From NCBI GenBank assembly GCA_963921425.1, contig OY992836.1, positions 13,051,304 to 13,115,303 on the forward strand: a stretch of DNA of 64,000 nt, given 5' to 3'. Shown here in pieces: positions 45,850-60,171 of the stretch (position 1 is its first letter; every line of letters begins with the position of its first letter). The notes below the pieces were generated by a model. That model did no database searches, was not told the origin of the DNA, and was given only the letters and a program-made list of their open reading frames with translations. Source of the DNA: Dryas octopetala (Eukaryota > Streptophyta > Magnoliopsida > Rosales > Rosaceae). The position numbers were made by a program, and so were the translations under genes.

Positions 45850-48800
45850 ATAATAGCTTTTAAGTCCCAACTACTAGAACAATTATTGGGCATAATTAAT
45901 ATACCGTTATTTAATATAACTAATTTATATGTAAGAGTATTGTTGGACATACATGTTTATATTTACAAGACATAATATTAATAATATTTCATATTATAAC
46001 ACATAAGTTGGTTATACCGTGTGATAGTGTATCAGGTATATTATGTCAATATTACAAGCAAGTACACCAATGGATATACCCTTTTTTTTTCTCCACCCAT
46101 CAGATTACGTACAGCATACTAATCCCTAAAATTGACCACCACAGAACATAACTCAATAGTATAAGTCTTTGTTACCCAAAAGAAAATTACTATAAATTTC
46201 TGAACGTGAGGTTAAAAAATTTATTTTTTAGGTAAAATTGAACCCAACTAAAATGTTATGCTTGTCAGAACTCATAAGCATAGAATGAATCATCTAGCCC
46301 CATATTTATTTCTTGGAGTTGTACGTGTACAATCCTTGGCCCCCCTTTTATAAGAGAAAATATTCAAATTCAAGGTGACAAATTATAATATTTAGAACCT
46401 TTAATCTTCTCTCATATAATGATAAATGTTTTTGTGTAGTGTTCCCCACTAGCCATTTAAAACCAATCATACACATACTGACATACAGTTCCAATGTGCC
46501 ATTAGGCCCATTACCCATTTTTCACAGCTATATGGTATTATAAAGTTTGTATTTCCAATACTGCACTCATATTACCTTATTTTTATAGCAAATGGTAAAT
46601 GTATATCTGTCTTCAAGCCAAGAGCAACATATGTTGCCAAAGAAATAAGGATTAGTATCACAATAGAGATTTCAAATGCACATGTAGATAACCATTTTCG
46701 GACCAAGTTGGTGCTCAATGAGGACCACTACTAAATTAAATTTAGTCTCGTTTTTTATACATCACTTTTTTAATACTACAAAATTGGGCTTTCTTATTTA
46801 ATCCCCACAAACAAAGACAAGTTGTTAGTTGCCACATAAAATGGATCTGTTTGTTTATGTACATAACCCTCCCCGAATGGTCAATTTCTTATTAGGGTCT
46901 TCCTTGTCCAATGGGTTGGGTCTCACCTCTTTCTCTTTTTCTTTTGGTCCCTCATGTTGCACCCATATGTCTTCAACTTAACTGCACAATATTTCACTTT
47001 ATAAACACAATAATGAACAATCACTAATAACATTGATTAGTTTTTACAACTCCACTTCGAATCCAATTAGAAATTTATCGAGTCAGCTCTAAATACCCAT
47101 CTTAGGCTCTAAAAATTTTCTTTGAACTACTCCACCTATTGCACATTTGAGTTGACATTCAACTATGTATCGGCTCGAACTGAAATGATGATTAAGTGCC
47201 ATGCATACTACCCGAACCATCTGTTCTCGTACCAACACATTGAACACAATGCTCCTTAACTATTAACAACAAAAATAATAAGAATCAATTTATGGCTTCA
47301 TTCTTTCTTTTGCAATATCATTCCATATCTCTAGGTTTCTTTATACCCCTTTTACAGTTCTACCTTTTAAGATCAAATCTAGTATTGAAGTATCGAGTGG
47401 AGGAGAAGGGATTAGAGAAAGTTTCTCTGCATGTGCCCTGCTTTGCTTTTGCTCTTCTTTTTCACGGCTGCATCAACTTCAGCATTGCATGTATTGTTCC
47501 ACTTTTTGGCTTTTGGCCTCACCTCACTACTCGATTTCTCTTTCACAGTTTCACCACAAACTGAGCCCCAAATTTTATGGTGGGTCTTGGCCACACTAGC
47601 TATTAATTCCCTATTTTTGGGACCGCTAGCTCCTCAACCCCAAATAAAAAGTAGAGCCAGCTATTAATTCCCTATTTTTAGGACCATCTCGTGAATCTTT
47701 GATATGGTTTAGAGTAATAATTGTATGCATTGTACCCTTTTCTTCTGGGAATTATTTGTACCCTTTATCTTTACAGAGAAGTCAGTTCACCAATCCTTTT
47801 ATGTCGGCCCATTTTCAAGCTAATATGGTAAAAAACAGCACACCGTGACAATCAACATTCTGTCAATGGATTGTATAACATATATGCATGTTACATCACT
47901 TTGAATAACAATTAATGAAATGGCTCCTAGTTGCTTAACTTAGAGGCCCTTTATTATTTTTTTTTTTTGGGTTTTCCACAGTACATACAATTTGACCCGT
48001 AAAGCTTTTATTATTTTTTTTAACAATAATGCTAGTTGTCTCATATTTTTTCTCCCACATTTATATCACACCTGATGTGTCATTACTTTACTGGAATGGT
48101 ATTTTTTTTTTCTTTTTTAGGTTTTATTTTTTAATTTTTAGTGTCCAATGTATGAATGCCATGTAAGATGGTATGCAATTGTGGTATAAAAATATGATAA
48201 GTGTAGCATTACTGTTTTTTTAATTTTGAAAAGGAGAAGAACAAGAATTGAAGTTTTGTTATAAATGTGAAGGTACGTGAAATTTTTTAACATTAAAACT
48301 ATAAGCTTTTCCGAAACTTCCATATATACCATTTGGGTCGATCCTAATAGTAACAAGCAGCAGATTATTAATCGTGGAGTAATGATGATTAGGGAAATGT
48401 CTAGGCCCTCTTTATTTGAATATGGCATGCCACCACCATATGGGAAAGGTCGGGCTCAACTAAAAGGAAGGGCCTATGCGATACTGATTTTCTTGCTAAT
48501 AATGGCTAAATTATTTATACAAGATAATTATGGGCCACACCCAATATTAGGAATGGTCCTAATAAGGGTATTTGCATATTAACAATCGATTAGTAATCTT
48601 AGTTGTTCATAATTCAACATAGCCTAAAAAGTGAGAACCCTTTTACCCTATACATAGGAAACGACGGGAGATAGTTGGGTTGGTGAGAACGGAGGGAGGA
48701 GGTACAATTATTTCAGTGGCTTGATGTATGACTTAAACATTCAACATGTCCCCTGCCCCGCACACACACACAAAGAGTTGTCACTTCAACTTATGATTAT

Positions 48801-51800
48801 AAAGTCCAAAGATTTTAGACTATAGAAACATCGAAGGTTTCTGTCACGCCCTAATTTTAAGGATTTCTGTCACACCCCATTGAAGTTTATGTGATTCACA
48901 CCTCAACTCAACTTGAGAAGGGTTTTGCTAGGTTGGGGCTTCATGTTCTCACAATCTCTCTAGTACGTACTCGAGCTGTCACCCACCCACACATATATAT
49001 ATGTGTGTGTGTGCGCTTAACGTGATGTATAAAATGCATGTGTTACTATGGAAAGTAAAACATATTTAATGTATAGATCAATGCTTTAATTAAGAAAATG
49101 ATCAATTAGTTAAGTTATGAGAAATTTTTTGAGAGATCAAGTTTTGCTTTTCGCTCGACAAAAAGTTTGTAGAATGATGTTGGGGATTAGTTGGTCGATC
49201 GAGCAAGCGCATGAGGGAGAGACTGTGAGAGAGAGGCATGCTTGAATGATGCACATGATGCATAAATGTATATGAAGTGCACGCTCACGTGCTTGTGCTA
49301 ATAGAAAATGCAATGCATCATTGAGACCATGTACCTAATTTTGTTTTTTCATCATGTCCTATATACTATACTAATATACTATCATCTAATATTTTATAAT
49401 ACTCAATTTATATATATAACAGTGCATTGGGGAAATGGGAATGCTCTCAGAGTCTACTTAATTTTAATGATATTCTTGTGATGGTGTCAAGACTCAAGAA
49501 TTGAGGGCTAATTGAGGACTAAATCTTCCATGGAGCATACCCCATGCCCCATGAAGAGTCTCTCCTAAATTCCTAATTGAGTTATTTTTTTCCCTATTGT
49601 CCAATTATGCCGTTGGGTGCTGATTTTTGTTTTAATTTTCGATTTTAAGAGAGAAATGTCTATTTTAACCTTTCAACGATTATCAACAAGTTTATAACTT
49701 TAGTGATAAAATAATTTACGTCTCTTCCCTGTACTCATGGAAGATTTGAGTCTTACCAGCTCTCATCTCCGATCTTAAACAAGAAAAAACAATTATCTAT
49801 GTCTCAACCAAAATCCTGAAAAAAAAAAAAAAAAAAAAAGTAAATGGTCCAAACTAGGTCGTGCAATTGTTTATTCTTCTGAAAAAAAAAAACAATTAAA
49901 ATATGTTTCTTGTGCACATTAATAGTTGCTTGATTTTGAAGAAAGAATCATATTAATTTCATAACAAATTCAGATTCCCAAATAAATAAATGGTCCAAGC
50001 TATGTCGTGCAATTATATATGCCGGGTTGATCACGTATTTCTATCTGATGTTACAATTAATAAATTCAATATTGCTTAAGCAGTTTGTGGCGTACGTTGA
50101 TGGCTATCTTTCATCTTCTGTCTCCATGCATGTTTCGGATGCCTCTAACAATCATTTGGATTTTGTATTACACAATGAGGAAAGAGAGAGAGAGATGGAT
50201 TTGATAACATAATTTGGATTTTGTCATCCATTTATATTAAGGACCGTTGAGTCTAGATATCAAATTACAATATTTTTTCATTTTAATTATCAAAATGTTT
50301 ATGTTATTTCACTTTAGATACTAAATTTCAGTATAGTTACTAACTTTAAAAAATATGATTATATCGAGCTGTGACTGTCTAACAGTCATAACTTTTTTAT
50401 TGATTTGTTATTTTTTTAATATTTGCAAAGCTTAAACTTTAATTTTTAGTCTCTGTGTTATAGGACTTCATCTCCCAAACTAATAAAAAACATTAAACTC
50501 TTATAAATTTTGAATTTTTATGAATTTGAAACAATCACAATTGTGACTGTTCGAGAGTCACACCTATATAACAAACTAATATGTGACCTAATTCAAAATG
50601 TCTTCTTCTAGCTAGGTTAGTACCTAAACTAAAAAAAATTAGTGTATTGTTGTTATTGGAGTAATCTTATACCGTACACTATGTCAAGATCGGGGAAGTT
50701 AACAACTGGCTTTCGCCATCATTAATTAGAAGGTTGGCTTTTGCTTACTTTAAAAAGGCATATATATTTAATAAGCAATCAATTAAATCTTTCAGTACCT
50801 GAGACTCTGGAGTGATATTAATTACAGCAATAAACATGGGCAAGTAACACCTATATCATTAATCAATATTGGTACTTTAGAGTTTACAGTAAGAGATTGA
50901 TGCTTATGGCCCGCAGTTGGTAAACTTAGTACTTACACTTGAAGAGGTTTAATAACTTTGTAGCTGACATCACAGGTGTTCACAACGTTCTGTTATTACT
51001 TAGCTATAAATGTTGTATGGAATCACCACTCTAAAGACCTTCTTTTTTCTACATTGTTTCTTGTTTTGCTTTTTAGGCAATATAATTTCATAATCAGAAT
51101 TATTTATTTTTTAAAAAAATTAGAATTAAATATCAAACCAATAATTTTTTTGTATAACATGAAAACTATATAATATTTTAATTGAACTACCAAATTTAAA
51201 TGTAGTTTTTTAGATTATGTTACAAATATGTTGGCCCATTTGATTTGATATTTTTATTCTTTGGCCCACATATTTGTGATGTAATATTATTTTTATTTTT
51301 TTATTGTAGTGGCATGTGATGTAATATTTGTAAATTTTAATACTTTTTACTTTATTAATTTGTTTGACTTTTCAACTAGTACATAATCTAAAATGCTATT
51401 TAATTTTGGTACCTAAACTAAAAAATTATTAAAATTTAGTAGTTAAAATCAATAGATCTTTATTTTTTATATTATAAAAATTTATTTAATTATTTAATTA
51501 CTATTAAATAAATAGACGTAAATCTGAAAACATAATATGTCTAAGGACGATTTTTTCAAAAAAAAAAAAAAAAAAAAGATAAACCATGATTCTTTTTTTT
51601 TTTAGTCAAGTAGATAGACCATGATTCTAATTGTTACTAAAATCACCTATTTATTTGACTTAGTTAATTTTTATAGAGATGACCTTTAAAGCTTAATCTA
51701 GAGATGAATGATTTTGATTATAAAATTACATTTCGGAATGAAAAAGAAAAAGAGAAAAAGTAAAAGCTGGGAGAAGGATAAAAAAAAGATAACTAACATT

Positions 51801-52470
51801 TCTACTGATGGGAGTAGTGGACGTCTATAAGTGGATATATCAAGATAAATTTTCACACATGTTGGTACCCGTCGTTATTAAGTTGAGAACAATGTCTTTC
51901 AAGTCTATTATTACCCGTTTTGTTATACATTTCTCTTGTAATATTTCCAATTACAAACGAAAATATGAAACACTATCAAAAGAGGAAAGGAAATTAAAAC
52001 ATTAACATTATTAGGGTCACTATGACCCTGTTGAACCCTACCCGAATAGTAAATATGATTTTATATTACAAATGTCTGCTAGCATGTTCTACCTCCAAAT
52101 TGCAAGTGTCTCTTTTAAAATCATAAGTATTTTCCAAAGATTGAAAACAAAGGGAATATCATTCTTATGTATTCTAGAAGGAGTCAGGGCTGAGGTTTTA
52201 AAAGACAAAATGAGTAGCATGGAAAATTAATACAATTGGTTGTAATTAATTAATCATTCTAAAATAAAACCAATGTGCACAATTGGTTAAAGAATGAAGT
52301 CCAGAAAGGAATCCAAAGAAAAGATGTAAGAAAAAGAAGATTGGTTGGTCCTGCATTATTATGATAAGTTAGTAGTAGGAATCAAAAGAGGGATGAGTTG
52401 AGTGGGAGTGGGAGTGAGTGTGAGTGCTCTATCTGTGCATGTTAATTCATCATGAGAGAGTAGGTTGTCC
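45850..52470. other. Long gene-poor region, no gene seen
   Basis: About 6.6 kb of AT-rich sequence without a supported gene. It contains (GT)n near 49001-49012, poly-A near 49819-49839 and repeated gene-desert-like AT blocks around 50.2-51.5 kb. Frames at 47431-47667 and 48277-48582 were inspected and not accepted. Confidence 0.5.
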
Positions 52471-52535
52471 GTTGTCACACACACACACACAAAGGCCTAA
52501 AGTTGCAACTTGCACAACTCAACTCTCTTGACAGG

Positions 52536-52538
<3 letters not shown>

Positions 52539-52583
<45 letters not shown>
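52539..52583. repeat. (CT)n microsatellite upstream of the DUF547 gene
   Basis: About 22 CT dinucleotides, followed 60-100 bp later by a GA/GT-rich tract (about 52650-52677). It probably lies in the promoter or transcribed leader of the gene starting at 53209. Confidence 0.85.
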
Positions 52584-52586
<3 letters not shown>

Positions 52587-53208
52587 TGGGTTGGAGCATA
52601 GGAACTACAAGAAGAAGAAGCACTAAAATTTGAAGGAGGGAGAGACTAGAGAGAGAGAGAGAGAGTGTGTGTGTGTGAGTCTTTCTTTCTGCCTGTCTCC
52701 ATCTCTCTCTCTAACTTTCATGTTAATTTGTTTATTCTAGAAAAACAAACATTTACTTGATTAATAATCTGCAAGTACTACAATGAATTAAACTTTGGGT
52801 AGTTGTTTGTAATATAAAAATAGCAGAGTGTACAGTTGGTTCTAAGCTTGTCCATCTGTTACGCTTTTCTTGGATGACGCTTCAAGCTCAAACCCCGTCG
52901 TTTTCTGCTTCTTCTGGGTCTTGTCACCTGTGGGCTTTTCCTGCTTTCTTTCTTCACTCTGTTTGAGAATTCAGATATATAAACAAAAAAATCCACCCAT
53001 TTCTCTTTCTGGGTCTTCCCCATTTAAACTTTCCCGCTCTCCAAACAATATGAAAATGTCTCTCTCTCTCTCTCTGTCTTTTTAGTTTTAACTATTACTT
53101 TTTATGTGTGTATCATATTTAGTAGTTACCTGTTTTATATTTTCAGGGTGTATTAAATTTGTACCATCGATCCTTCTCTTCTCTCATTTTCCAGCAAACT
53201 GAAAAAAG

Positions 53209-56200
53209 ATGAATACCAGAGTACGCACCAATCTTCAGACCAGGAAAGCTGCTGCTTTAAACCATGATAAAGTAAGTCTTGCTCTTCTTTAAAGCCGAGA
53301 GGTCTTATCAGTAACAAATTTCGAGATGACTCTGTTCGTTTCTCAAGAAAGAAGAAAATATGAGGGTCTAGTCTTCTAGAGCTTGAAACCTTTCTCAAAA
53401 CCTGAAAAAAGATTCTGGGTGTGGTATGGGGCCTATGGGCAATTGGCATCCCAAAATGGGTTTTCAAATTTACTTCAAAAGAAAAGAAAAGGCTTAATTA
53501 ATTTCAGAACTGCTTCATGTCCATTTTTTACATTTAATTTTAAAAGTATAGCTGTATAGGACTTATTAAATAGTCTTTCAAATCCTGCTAATCTTCTAGT
53601 GAACTGTAAAAAGTGAAGCACTTTTGATCCAAATCCAAATTGGGTTCTTTTATTTCTCTCAAGAAACGAATAGTTTTTTTTTTACTCAGACACACTGCTC
53701 CCTTTTTCTTATTTATAACATTATTATTTTATATTGAATTACAAAGAAGGAGAAGATGGAGACTCAGAAGAAGAGCAGAGTAATGGGTGCTGAGAGAAGT
53801 GGCATCAATCGTCGTCGATCCACCAGAGAAAGAAAAATGGCTTTGCTACAAGATGTACTACTCTTCCACTTGTTACCCCAACATTTCAATTGGGTTTTTA
53901 GTTTTTGCTGTAAAAGGACTATTTTTGTTGAATATGCATTCGTTGACTTATTGGTGAGCTCTGAAATTTACAGGTTGATAAGCTGAAGAAGAAGCTCAGA
54001 CATGAAGAAAATGTTCACAGAGCATTGGAAAGGGCTTTTACAAGACCATTAGGAGCTCTGCCTCGTCTTCCTCCTTATCTTCCTCCATATGTTAGTACAA
54101 TTTACCATTTTTATTTACTCTCTCTCTCTCTCTCTCTAAGAATCAATGGCATAGAGGAGAGGGAAACCCAGATGAAGCCTTTGCCAACATTAAAATTGAT
54201 GGTGGATGTACTTTATTTTATTGTGACATAAGAGTGATGTGAATTGTGAAGTGTGGTACACTTTGTTTCAGACATTAGAACTTCTGGCTGAAGTAGCTGT
54301 TTTAGAAGAGGAGGTTGTGCGGCTTGAAGAGCAGGTGGTTAATTTTAGACAAGGTCTCTACCAGCAAGCTGTCTATCTATCCTCCAAGAGGAATGTGGAA
54401 AGTTTGAATGACTCAATTGACCAGACCCCAATTAGAAGCTCCAAACATCAGAGGTCAAAGTCTTTGTCCCATAATGAGTTCATGTCAGCAACATCAGCCA
54501 CCAGGCTTCAGCCTTCTCTTGCTAGATGTGCTTCTAGCAGAAAGCTACTGTCCACTGATACTGTCCCTGATCGAACTACGAATTGCTCTAGTAGACAAGT
54601 TAGTGGAAAACAAGCATACAGGAAATTCAATTCCTTCACAGCTCTTTCAGAAGATAGGAGAGGAAAAGAGAATCGATTGTGTTCGAATGCTGTGAAGGAT
54701 AAGCAATCTCCTGACAAGAAAACTGCCAAAACTGTGACCCCAGTGAAGAAACCTTCCACCAAACATGAATCTGTGGAGAAGTGTTTGGACCCCTTGAAGT
54801 TAGAGGTATGCTACTGAGATATCCCAATTAGATTCAATCTGTAAAAATTGTGGCTATTTATTTGTGCCTTTGATTGTTCAGCTAGAGTGCAGATTAGTAG
54901 ACCAGGAAAGAGCACATGAGAGTTCATCTGGGTCTTCGGGTGATAGGGTGCCGGAAGCAGATAACAGTCCTAATAAAGTATCAGAGGATATTGTGAAGTG
55001 CTTGTCAAGCATTTTTGTGAGGATGAGCACTTTGAAGGGCAAAGCAGAGGAATTGGGGACTTCTAATGCAGCAAATGGAGAGACAGGGTTTCGAGATCCT
55101 TATGGTATTTTTTTAGAATTCAGAGATATAGACATTGGTCCCTATAAACATCTCTGTTCAATTGATATTGGTTCAATTGATCTTAACAGAACAACAAGTG
55201 CAATGATTCTGATACACAGATTAAAGTGAGTTATTAGCCTGTTTATTCTTGGTCATCTGCTAATACTGCTTGAGATTGATTTTGATTTCTCTTTTCAAAA
55301 AAATATCCAGGTTCTTACTTGAAAAGCTTGCCTCTGTGAACTTAGAGGGTCTTAACCATCAGCAGAAGCTTGCATTTTGGATCAACACTTATAATTCCTG
55401 CATGATGAAGGTAAGATGCCCCTCTATCAAGAAATTGAAAATTAAAGAGGAAAGATTTAGAATGTACCAACTGCAAGTTTAAGCAAATCTTTTTATGTCT
55501 TTGGGAGTTGGGACATTGTGTATCTTTGAAAATCTGCTTTGCCCTTACCTTGTATAGCTAAAGCAAAATCAAAACTCAAAACAGTTTTTATTAACAATGT
55601 TGTAGGCATGTCTAGAGACTGGTATACCTGAGACTCCTGAAATGGTTGTAGCACTAATGCAAAAGGTAAGGTTAATCCATCATTTATTTCTTATTTACAC
55701 TTGAAATTTTTGTACTTCCTGTTTCAGCAGTAGAATCAATCTCAACTTTATTGGATTTCATTATTGGTGTCTCTTAATGGTTTTCCTCCCATGTTCTTAG
55801 TGAATTATTGATCTTTGACTTTATATGCCCCACATTCCATCATGCACACCATTCCATTATGCAGTGTGCTGTTTCTGTTAGATAATCATTTTGTCGGATA
55901 ATCAACTTTCGGATAACCATTTTGTAAATTGATTTCAGCCATGTTTTTTGCATTAGGCAACGATAGTTGTGGGGGGACACTTGCTGAATGCAATCACAAT
56001 TGAGCATTTCATTTTGAGATTGCCTTATCACTTAAGATTCGTAAGTACATTCACCCTAAACTTCATTATACTTTTAAGCAACAGTTGACTGACTTTTCTT
56101 GAGCCTTCAGTGTTTTCTAATGCACACCTCCTTTAATATGCCATTTAAGTTTCACACTTTTTCTACTGTTACAACAGACTTGTCCAAAAGCTGCAAAAAA

Positions 56201-56976
56201 TGATGAGATGAAAGCTCGCAGCATATTTGGATTAGAGTGGTCTGAACCCTTGGTTACATTTGCACTTTCTTGTGGAAGCTGGTCCTCCCCTGCTGTAAGC
56301 TAATTTCAAATTTATCCTGTACTTTAAAGTTATTCCTTCTTTAAAAAATCTTAATGAGGTAGTTACACTTTCATTCGTTAATAAGATCTAATTTGCATTA
56401 AGCCCCGGTGTTTGATTGGATTTTTATTCTAGTCCACATAGCTACATTAAATATACCTACATAAATTATGTTAATATACCTACAAATATGTATATAAAAT
56501 CAAAGAACTAGAATCAATATCCAATCTAACACCCGGTTTATTGAAGCTTAAATCTTGCGGTAAGGAGGAAAAGCAAAATTTCTATTTTGCTGACTACCTT
56601 GAAATTTTCAATATAAGTGTATTCTGGTTTATAGATGTGGTACTGATATGTCAAAGATTTTTGTCAAACAAAGGTGAGGGTGTATTCTGCATCTCATGTT
56701 GAAGAAGAGTTGGAAGCAGCAAAAAGAGACTATATACAGGCAGCAGTTGGCATTTCAAGGACAAACAAGCTGATAATCCCCAAGCTATTGGATTGGTATC
56801 TACTTGACTTCGCAAAGGATTTGGAATCATTGGTTGATTGGATTTGCATGCAGTTACCCAGTGAACTCAGGAATGAGGCAGTTAAAAGCCTTGAAAGAAG
56901 GGGAAGAGAAAACTTTTCACAGTTAGTGCAAATTATGCCTTACAATTTCAGTTTCAGGCTGCTCTTACAGAGATGA
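53209..56976 (+). CDS. MIP1 leucine-zipper / DUF547 protein
   Basis: Ten coding exons join in phase: 53209-53271, 53747-53854, 53974-54090, 54272-54805, 54882-55225, 55311-55410, 55606-55665, 55957-56040, 56178-56294 and 56674-56976. They give 609 residues. Residues 58-135 form the ternary-complex-factor MIP1 leucine zipper, with [18 protein letters not shown] and a Leu/Val heptad region after the [11 protein letters not shown] segment. Residues 140-275 are Ser/Lys-rich and probably disordered. Residues about 385-535 are the DUF547 domain, including [18 protein letters not shown] and [18 protein letters not shown]. Members are plant proteins first found as MADS-box interactors, and the biochemical role of DUF547 is not settled. 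A 5' untranslated part probably starts near the CT tract. All exon borders are canonical. Confidence 0.92.
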
Positions 56977-59132
56977 GACATTTTATTTCATTTATTTATT
57001 TTTTTGTCTGATTCTTTAGTCTACATAGTTTTGTGAACATTGGATATGGTGGGTTTGTATATTGATATAGTGGTGAAAGTACATATAACCTAAGCATATG
57101 TATGAAAGTGTGGGCAGAATGGTAATTTCCCCACAAAATTGGGTCTGGGGAAGAATATGTGAAGATGACAATTTCTTCAAGTCACTGCATCTGTTTTTTA
57201 TTTTATTTTACTTTTATATACCTTTTCAAGGATGGTCAAGTTAAACTATTGAGTGATTCATGAATGTAGGTGTCGCATACAAGTTCATGCATATGTATAA
57301 ATCAAAATGTCAAACTATTCTTAATGAGGCTTCAGCAAACTCAAAGATCAGAACTTGGTATTACTAATTACTTTTAAGCTAATAAACGTCCCCACATGAC
57401 CAACCTGTGTCTTTTTTATTCCTCTTTGGTACAATCATTTTGCATCTCTAATTGGTGGGTGAAAATAATCCCTGCAGACAAAGGCCAGGGACTGTTTGGC
57501 AATGTCGAGTGACAAATTATTCAGCCAATCAATGAATAACCATGAATTAGCCATGGACACTGAAAAAGAAGCCTGTAGGCTCTCTGAGACTCTTAACTTT
57601 GGTTGAGTGTACAAAAAAGTACTTGGGTGACAATGCATTGCACCTTCCAAAGAAGAAATGAGAAAAGTGGGAAGAAATTTTGGGTTGGTTGCTTTTGGGT
57701 TGCCCCTTTGGGCTTTGAGAAACATGAAGTAGTGGTAGGGTAACAAATTTGGCCCATCATGGAATCCAAGATACTCATCATCATCAAATGATGAATGGTT
57801 TTTAAGAGAGAAAAGATGAGGTACATTAGGTAAGAGGCTAAGACACAAGCTAAGCTAGGTATACTATCTATCTGTGAAGTCTAGTGTAATGTATGGACCA
57901 GGGGAAACAGTTGGAATCTGACTTTGTCCCTTTGGTAAGGAAAAGGCTGAGCTTACAGCATTTGGACAAGGTTGCATTAAAGCAAAGCAACAAAAATTGC
58001 TCTGAGATGCAGGAAAAGAAGATGCCCCTCTACCTCTGTGTTGTTGGTGTTGCTTTTGGAACTTCTGTTATTTTACTTAGAACCAAACAGAACCAAAATC
58101 ATTAAAAAAACTAGTCGCTTATGAAACTTCTGTTGTTTTGCTAATGTCATTTGCATTTGTGGGTCAAACCTTTGTTCAAATGTGTGTAATTAGGATTTAT
58201 GACAAGATATTAAACGTCCAACTGCGATGCTGATATATATATATATTTTTTTTTTTTGCTACATATTTTTTAGGAATTAAAACTTGAAACATCTCTAATA
58301 TTATAGAATACCACTAAATCAATTACTAGTTTGTCAGATAAAATTACACAATGAGACCGTAAAATAGGTTAATAATAAAGTGGTGATATAATGTCTAAAT
58401 TTCATTTTAGGGATTATCAGATGGTCTTGGAACTGACCTAGTGCTTTCTAGAAACATGTTGTGGTAACAGAATATGAGTCACTCAGTAAAGCTACCCTAC
58501 ATTGTAGCAATCTATACCAAGAGAAACAACGGCAGCAACATGCAGTTTTACAACACTATAATGAGAAATTTCACGTGGCTATGACAAAGTAATTGAGAAA
58601 AAAAAAAAAACAAAAAAAAAACACTGTATCAACTCAATCTTTGATTCTCTCATCTCAGTGCTACGTAAAATCTAGAGAGTAAATGTGAAAGTGTTTGTTT
58701 TCATTAATTGAATCTTTGTTTACAATAGGAGATTTATATAATTCTTGTAACTTTTTTTTTTTTTTGCCAGGATACCATCCTTGTAACTTAATCTAGAGCA
58801 TACTTGTGTAAATATAAGTAAACAGTGACGGATTTAGAATTTTGATTTTTGGGGTCATTCTTAGATAAACCTTATCACTCCAACTATATTTATTATAGAA
58901 TATAAACCAAGTCGGTTCTAATATGAACATCAAATTTTATTTCTTTTAACCACAACATATTAGCCCGTAGTAATTCTCATCAGGTATTAAATGCCCGTAA
59001 TTACTCAAATAGTTGATAGTCTACTTTAGTTTGCTCCAATATCCCAAATCAAATAAGTGAAATATCATAAAACTACAAAATGTGATACAAAATATTAACA
59101 TGTTGGGGGGGAAAATGACAACCATTTTTTTT
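56977..59132. other. 3' flank of the DUF547 gene and intergenic sequence
   Basis: The first 200-300 bases are the likely 3' UTR. Frames at 57435-57848 (minus) and 57893-58105 (plus) have no recognisable feature and are not called. A poly-A tract lies near 58598-58621. Confidence 0.5.
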
Positions 59133-59803
59133 AGAGTGCTACTATTTGCACACCCTTTTTTTTCTTTTTGCACACCCTTTCACTCTTTTTTTCTCCTACA
59201 CACCCCACGGCCCACATATTCATCTCAAATTCAAAATCTCTCAACACACACCTAACCCATTACCAAAATACCCTCATTTCATTACACACCCACACACCCC
59301 CATTTTTCTCTTTCTCACTCTCTCTCCTTCCCTCTCTCTCTTTCTCTGTCAACACACACCCGTGCACCACCAGCTTCCCCACCACCCTGCTCGCAGCAGC
59401 ACCACCGGACCTTCCTCGCGCGCAGCACCACCTTCCTCGCAGCACCAACCCCGCGCGCAGCACCACCTTCCTCGCACCACCACCGCGCGCAGCACCACCT
59501 TCTGCACCTTTCTCTCTCTCCTCCCTGCTGCTCTGCCCGACAGCTCTGCCTAGCTCATTTCTCTTTCTCCTTCGCGCCCAACAACTCTGCCCAGCTTGCA
59601 CGACCATGCCGCAGTGCCAGCTAAGAGGATGAGCTTCGCAGGCCGTTCGGCAGTCATCCGTCGAAACCAGCGGGTTCGTTCGGCAGCCATCCGTCGAATC
59701 CGGTGGGTTCGTTCGGCAGTCATCTGCCGAAGCCGTTAGTTTCGTTCGGTGGCTGTCTACCGAACCAATCGCAGCGACAGAGAAAAGGAGGGAAGAGAGA
59801 AGG

Positions 59804-59839
<36 letters not shown>

Positions 59840-60171
59840 CCGAGGAGGAGTTGCCGGGCTGGTTGTGGTGGCTGTTTTGGGGGTGCTGTGGTGATGGTGC
59901 ATGCGGAGAGAGAGGAAGATGGTGGTTAGTGGTGGCTCGGGTGGTGCTGCGCGCGGTGGTGGTGCGAGGAAGATGGTGATCGGGCGAGTGGAGAGGAGAA
60001 AGGGAGGTGCCGAGGAGGGCTGCCGGGCTTGGAAGGAAAAAAAAAACAGAGGAGGGGTCTGAACGAGAGAAAAAAAAAAAAGAGGGAAACAGGGAGGGGA
60101 GGGGCTGTTTAGTCCTTTTTTTTTTTGGGTATTTTTTTTTTCAATAAGGGTGTGCAAAATAGCAGCACCCT
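59133..60171. mobile_element. TIR element with GC-rich gene-leader-like core
   Basis: The left end AGAGTGCTACTATTTGCACA and the inverted right end AGGGTGCTGCTATTTTGCAC match over about 23 bp with a few differences. The flanks are T-rich on both sides, so the target duplication cannot be defined. The core contains CACCACCTTCCTCGC-type repeats, partly inverted near 59920-59980, a 33-bp tandem repeat and a (GA)n tract at 59805-59836. No transposase was seen. Confidence 0.7.
59646..59777 (+). repeat. 33-bp tandem repeat, four copies
   Basis: TTCGGCAG or TTCGGTGG marks each unit at 59646, 59679, 59712 and 59745, an exact 33-bp spacing. In one plus-strand frame the units read as an 11-residue repeat of the type FGSHPSKPAGS, open through all four copies. 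Confidence 0.85.

Noticed and set aside
47431-47667. 78-residue frame with a hydrophobic, signal-like N-terminus
   Set aside because: The T-rich sequence explains the hydrophobicity. No conserved peptide motif or gene context.
48277-48582. 101-residue plus-strand frame
   Set aside because: No recognisable domain and an AT-rich surrounding. The length is attainable by chance.
57435-57848. 137-residue minus-strand frame 3' of the DUF547 gene
   Set aside because: No domain and no promoter or splice evidence. Probably non-coding flank.
57893-58105. 70-residue plus-strand frame with a C-terminal hydrophobic segment
   Set aside because: Too short and featureless to support, though a tail-anchored microprotein cannot be excluded.
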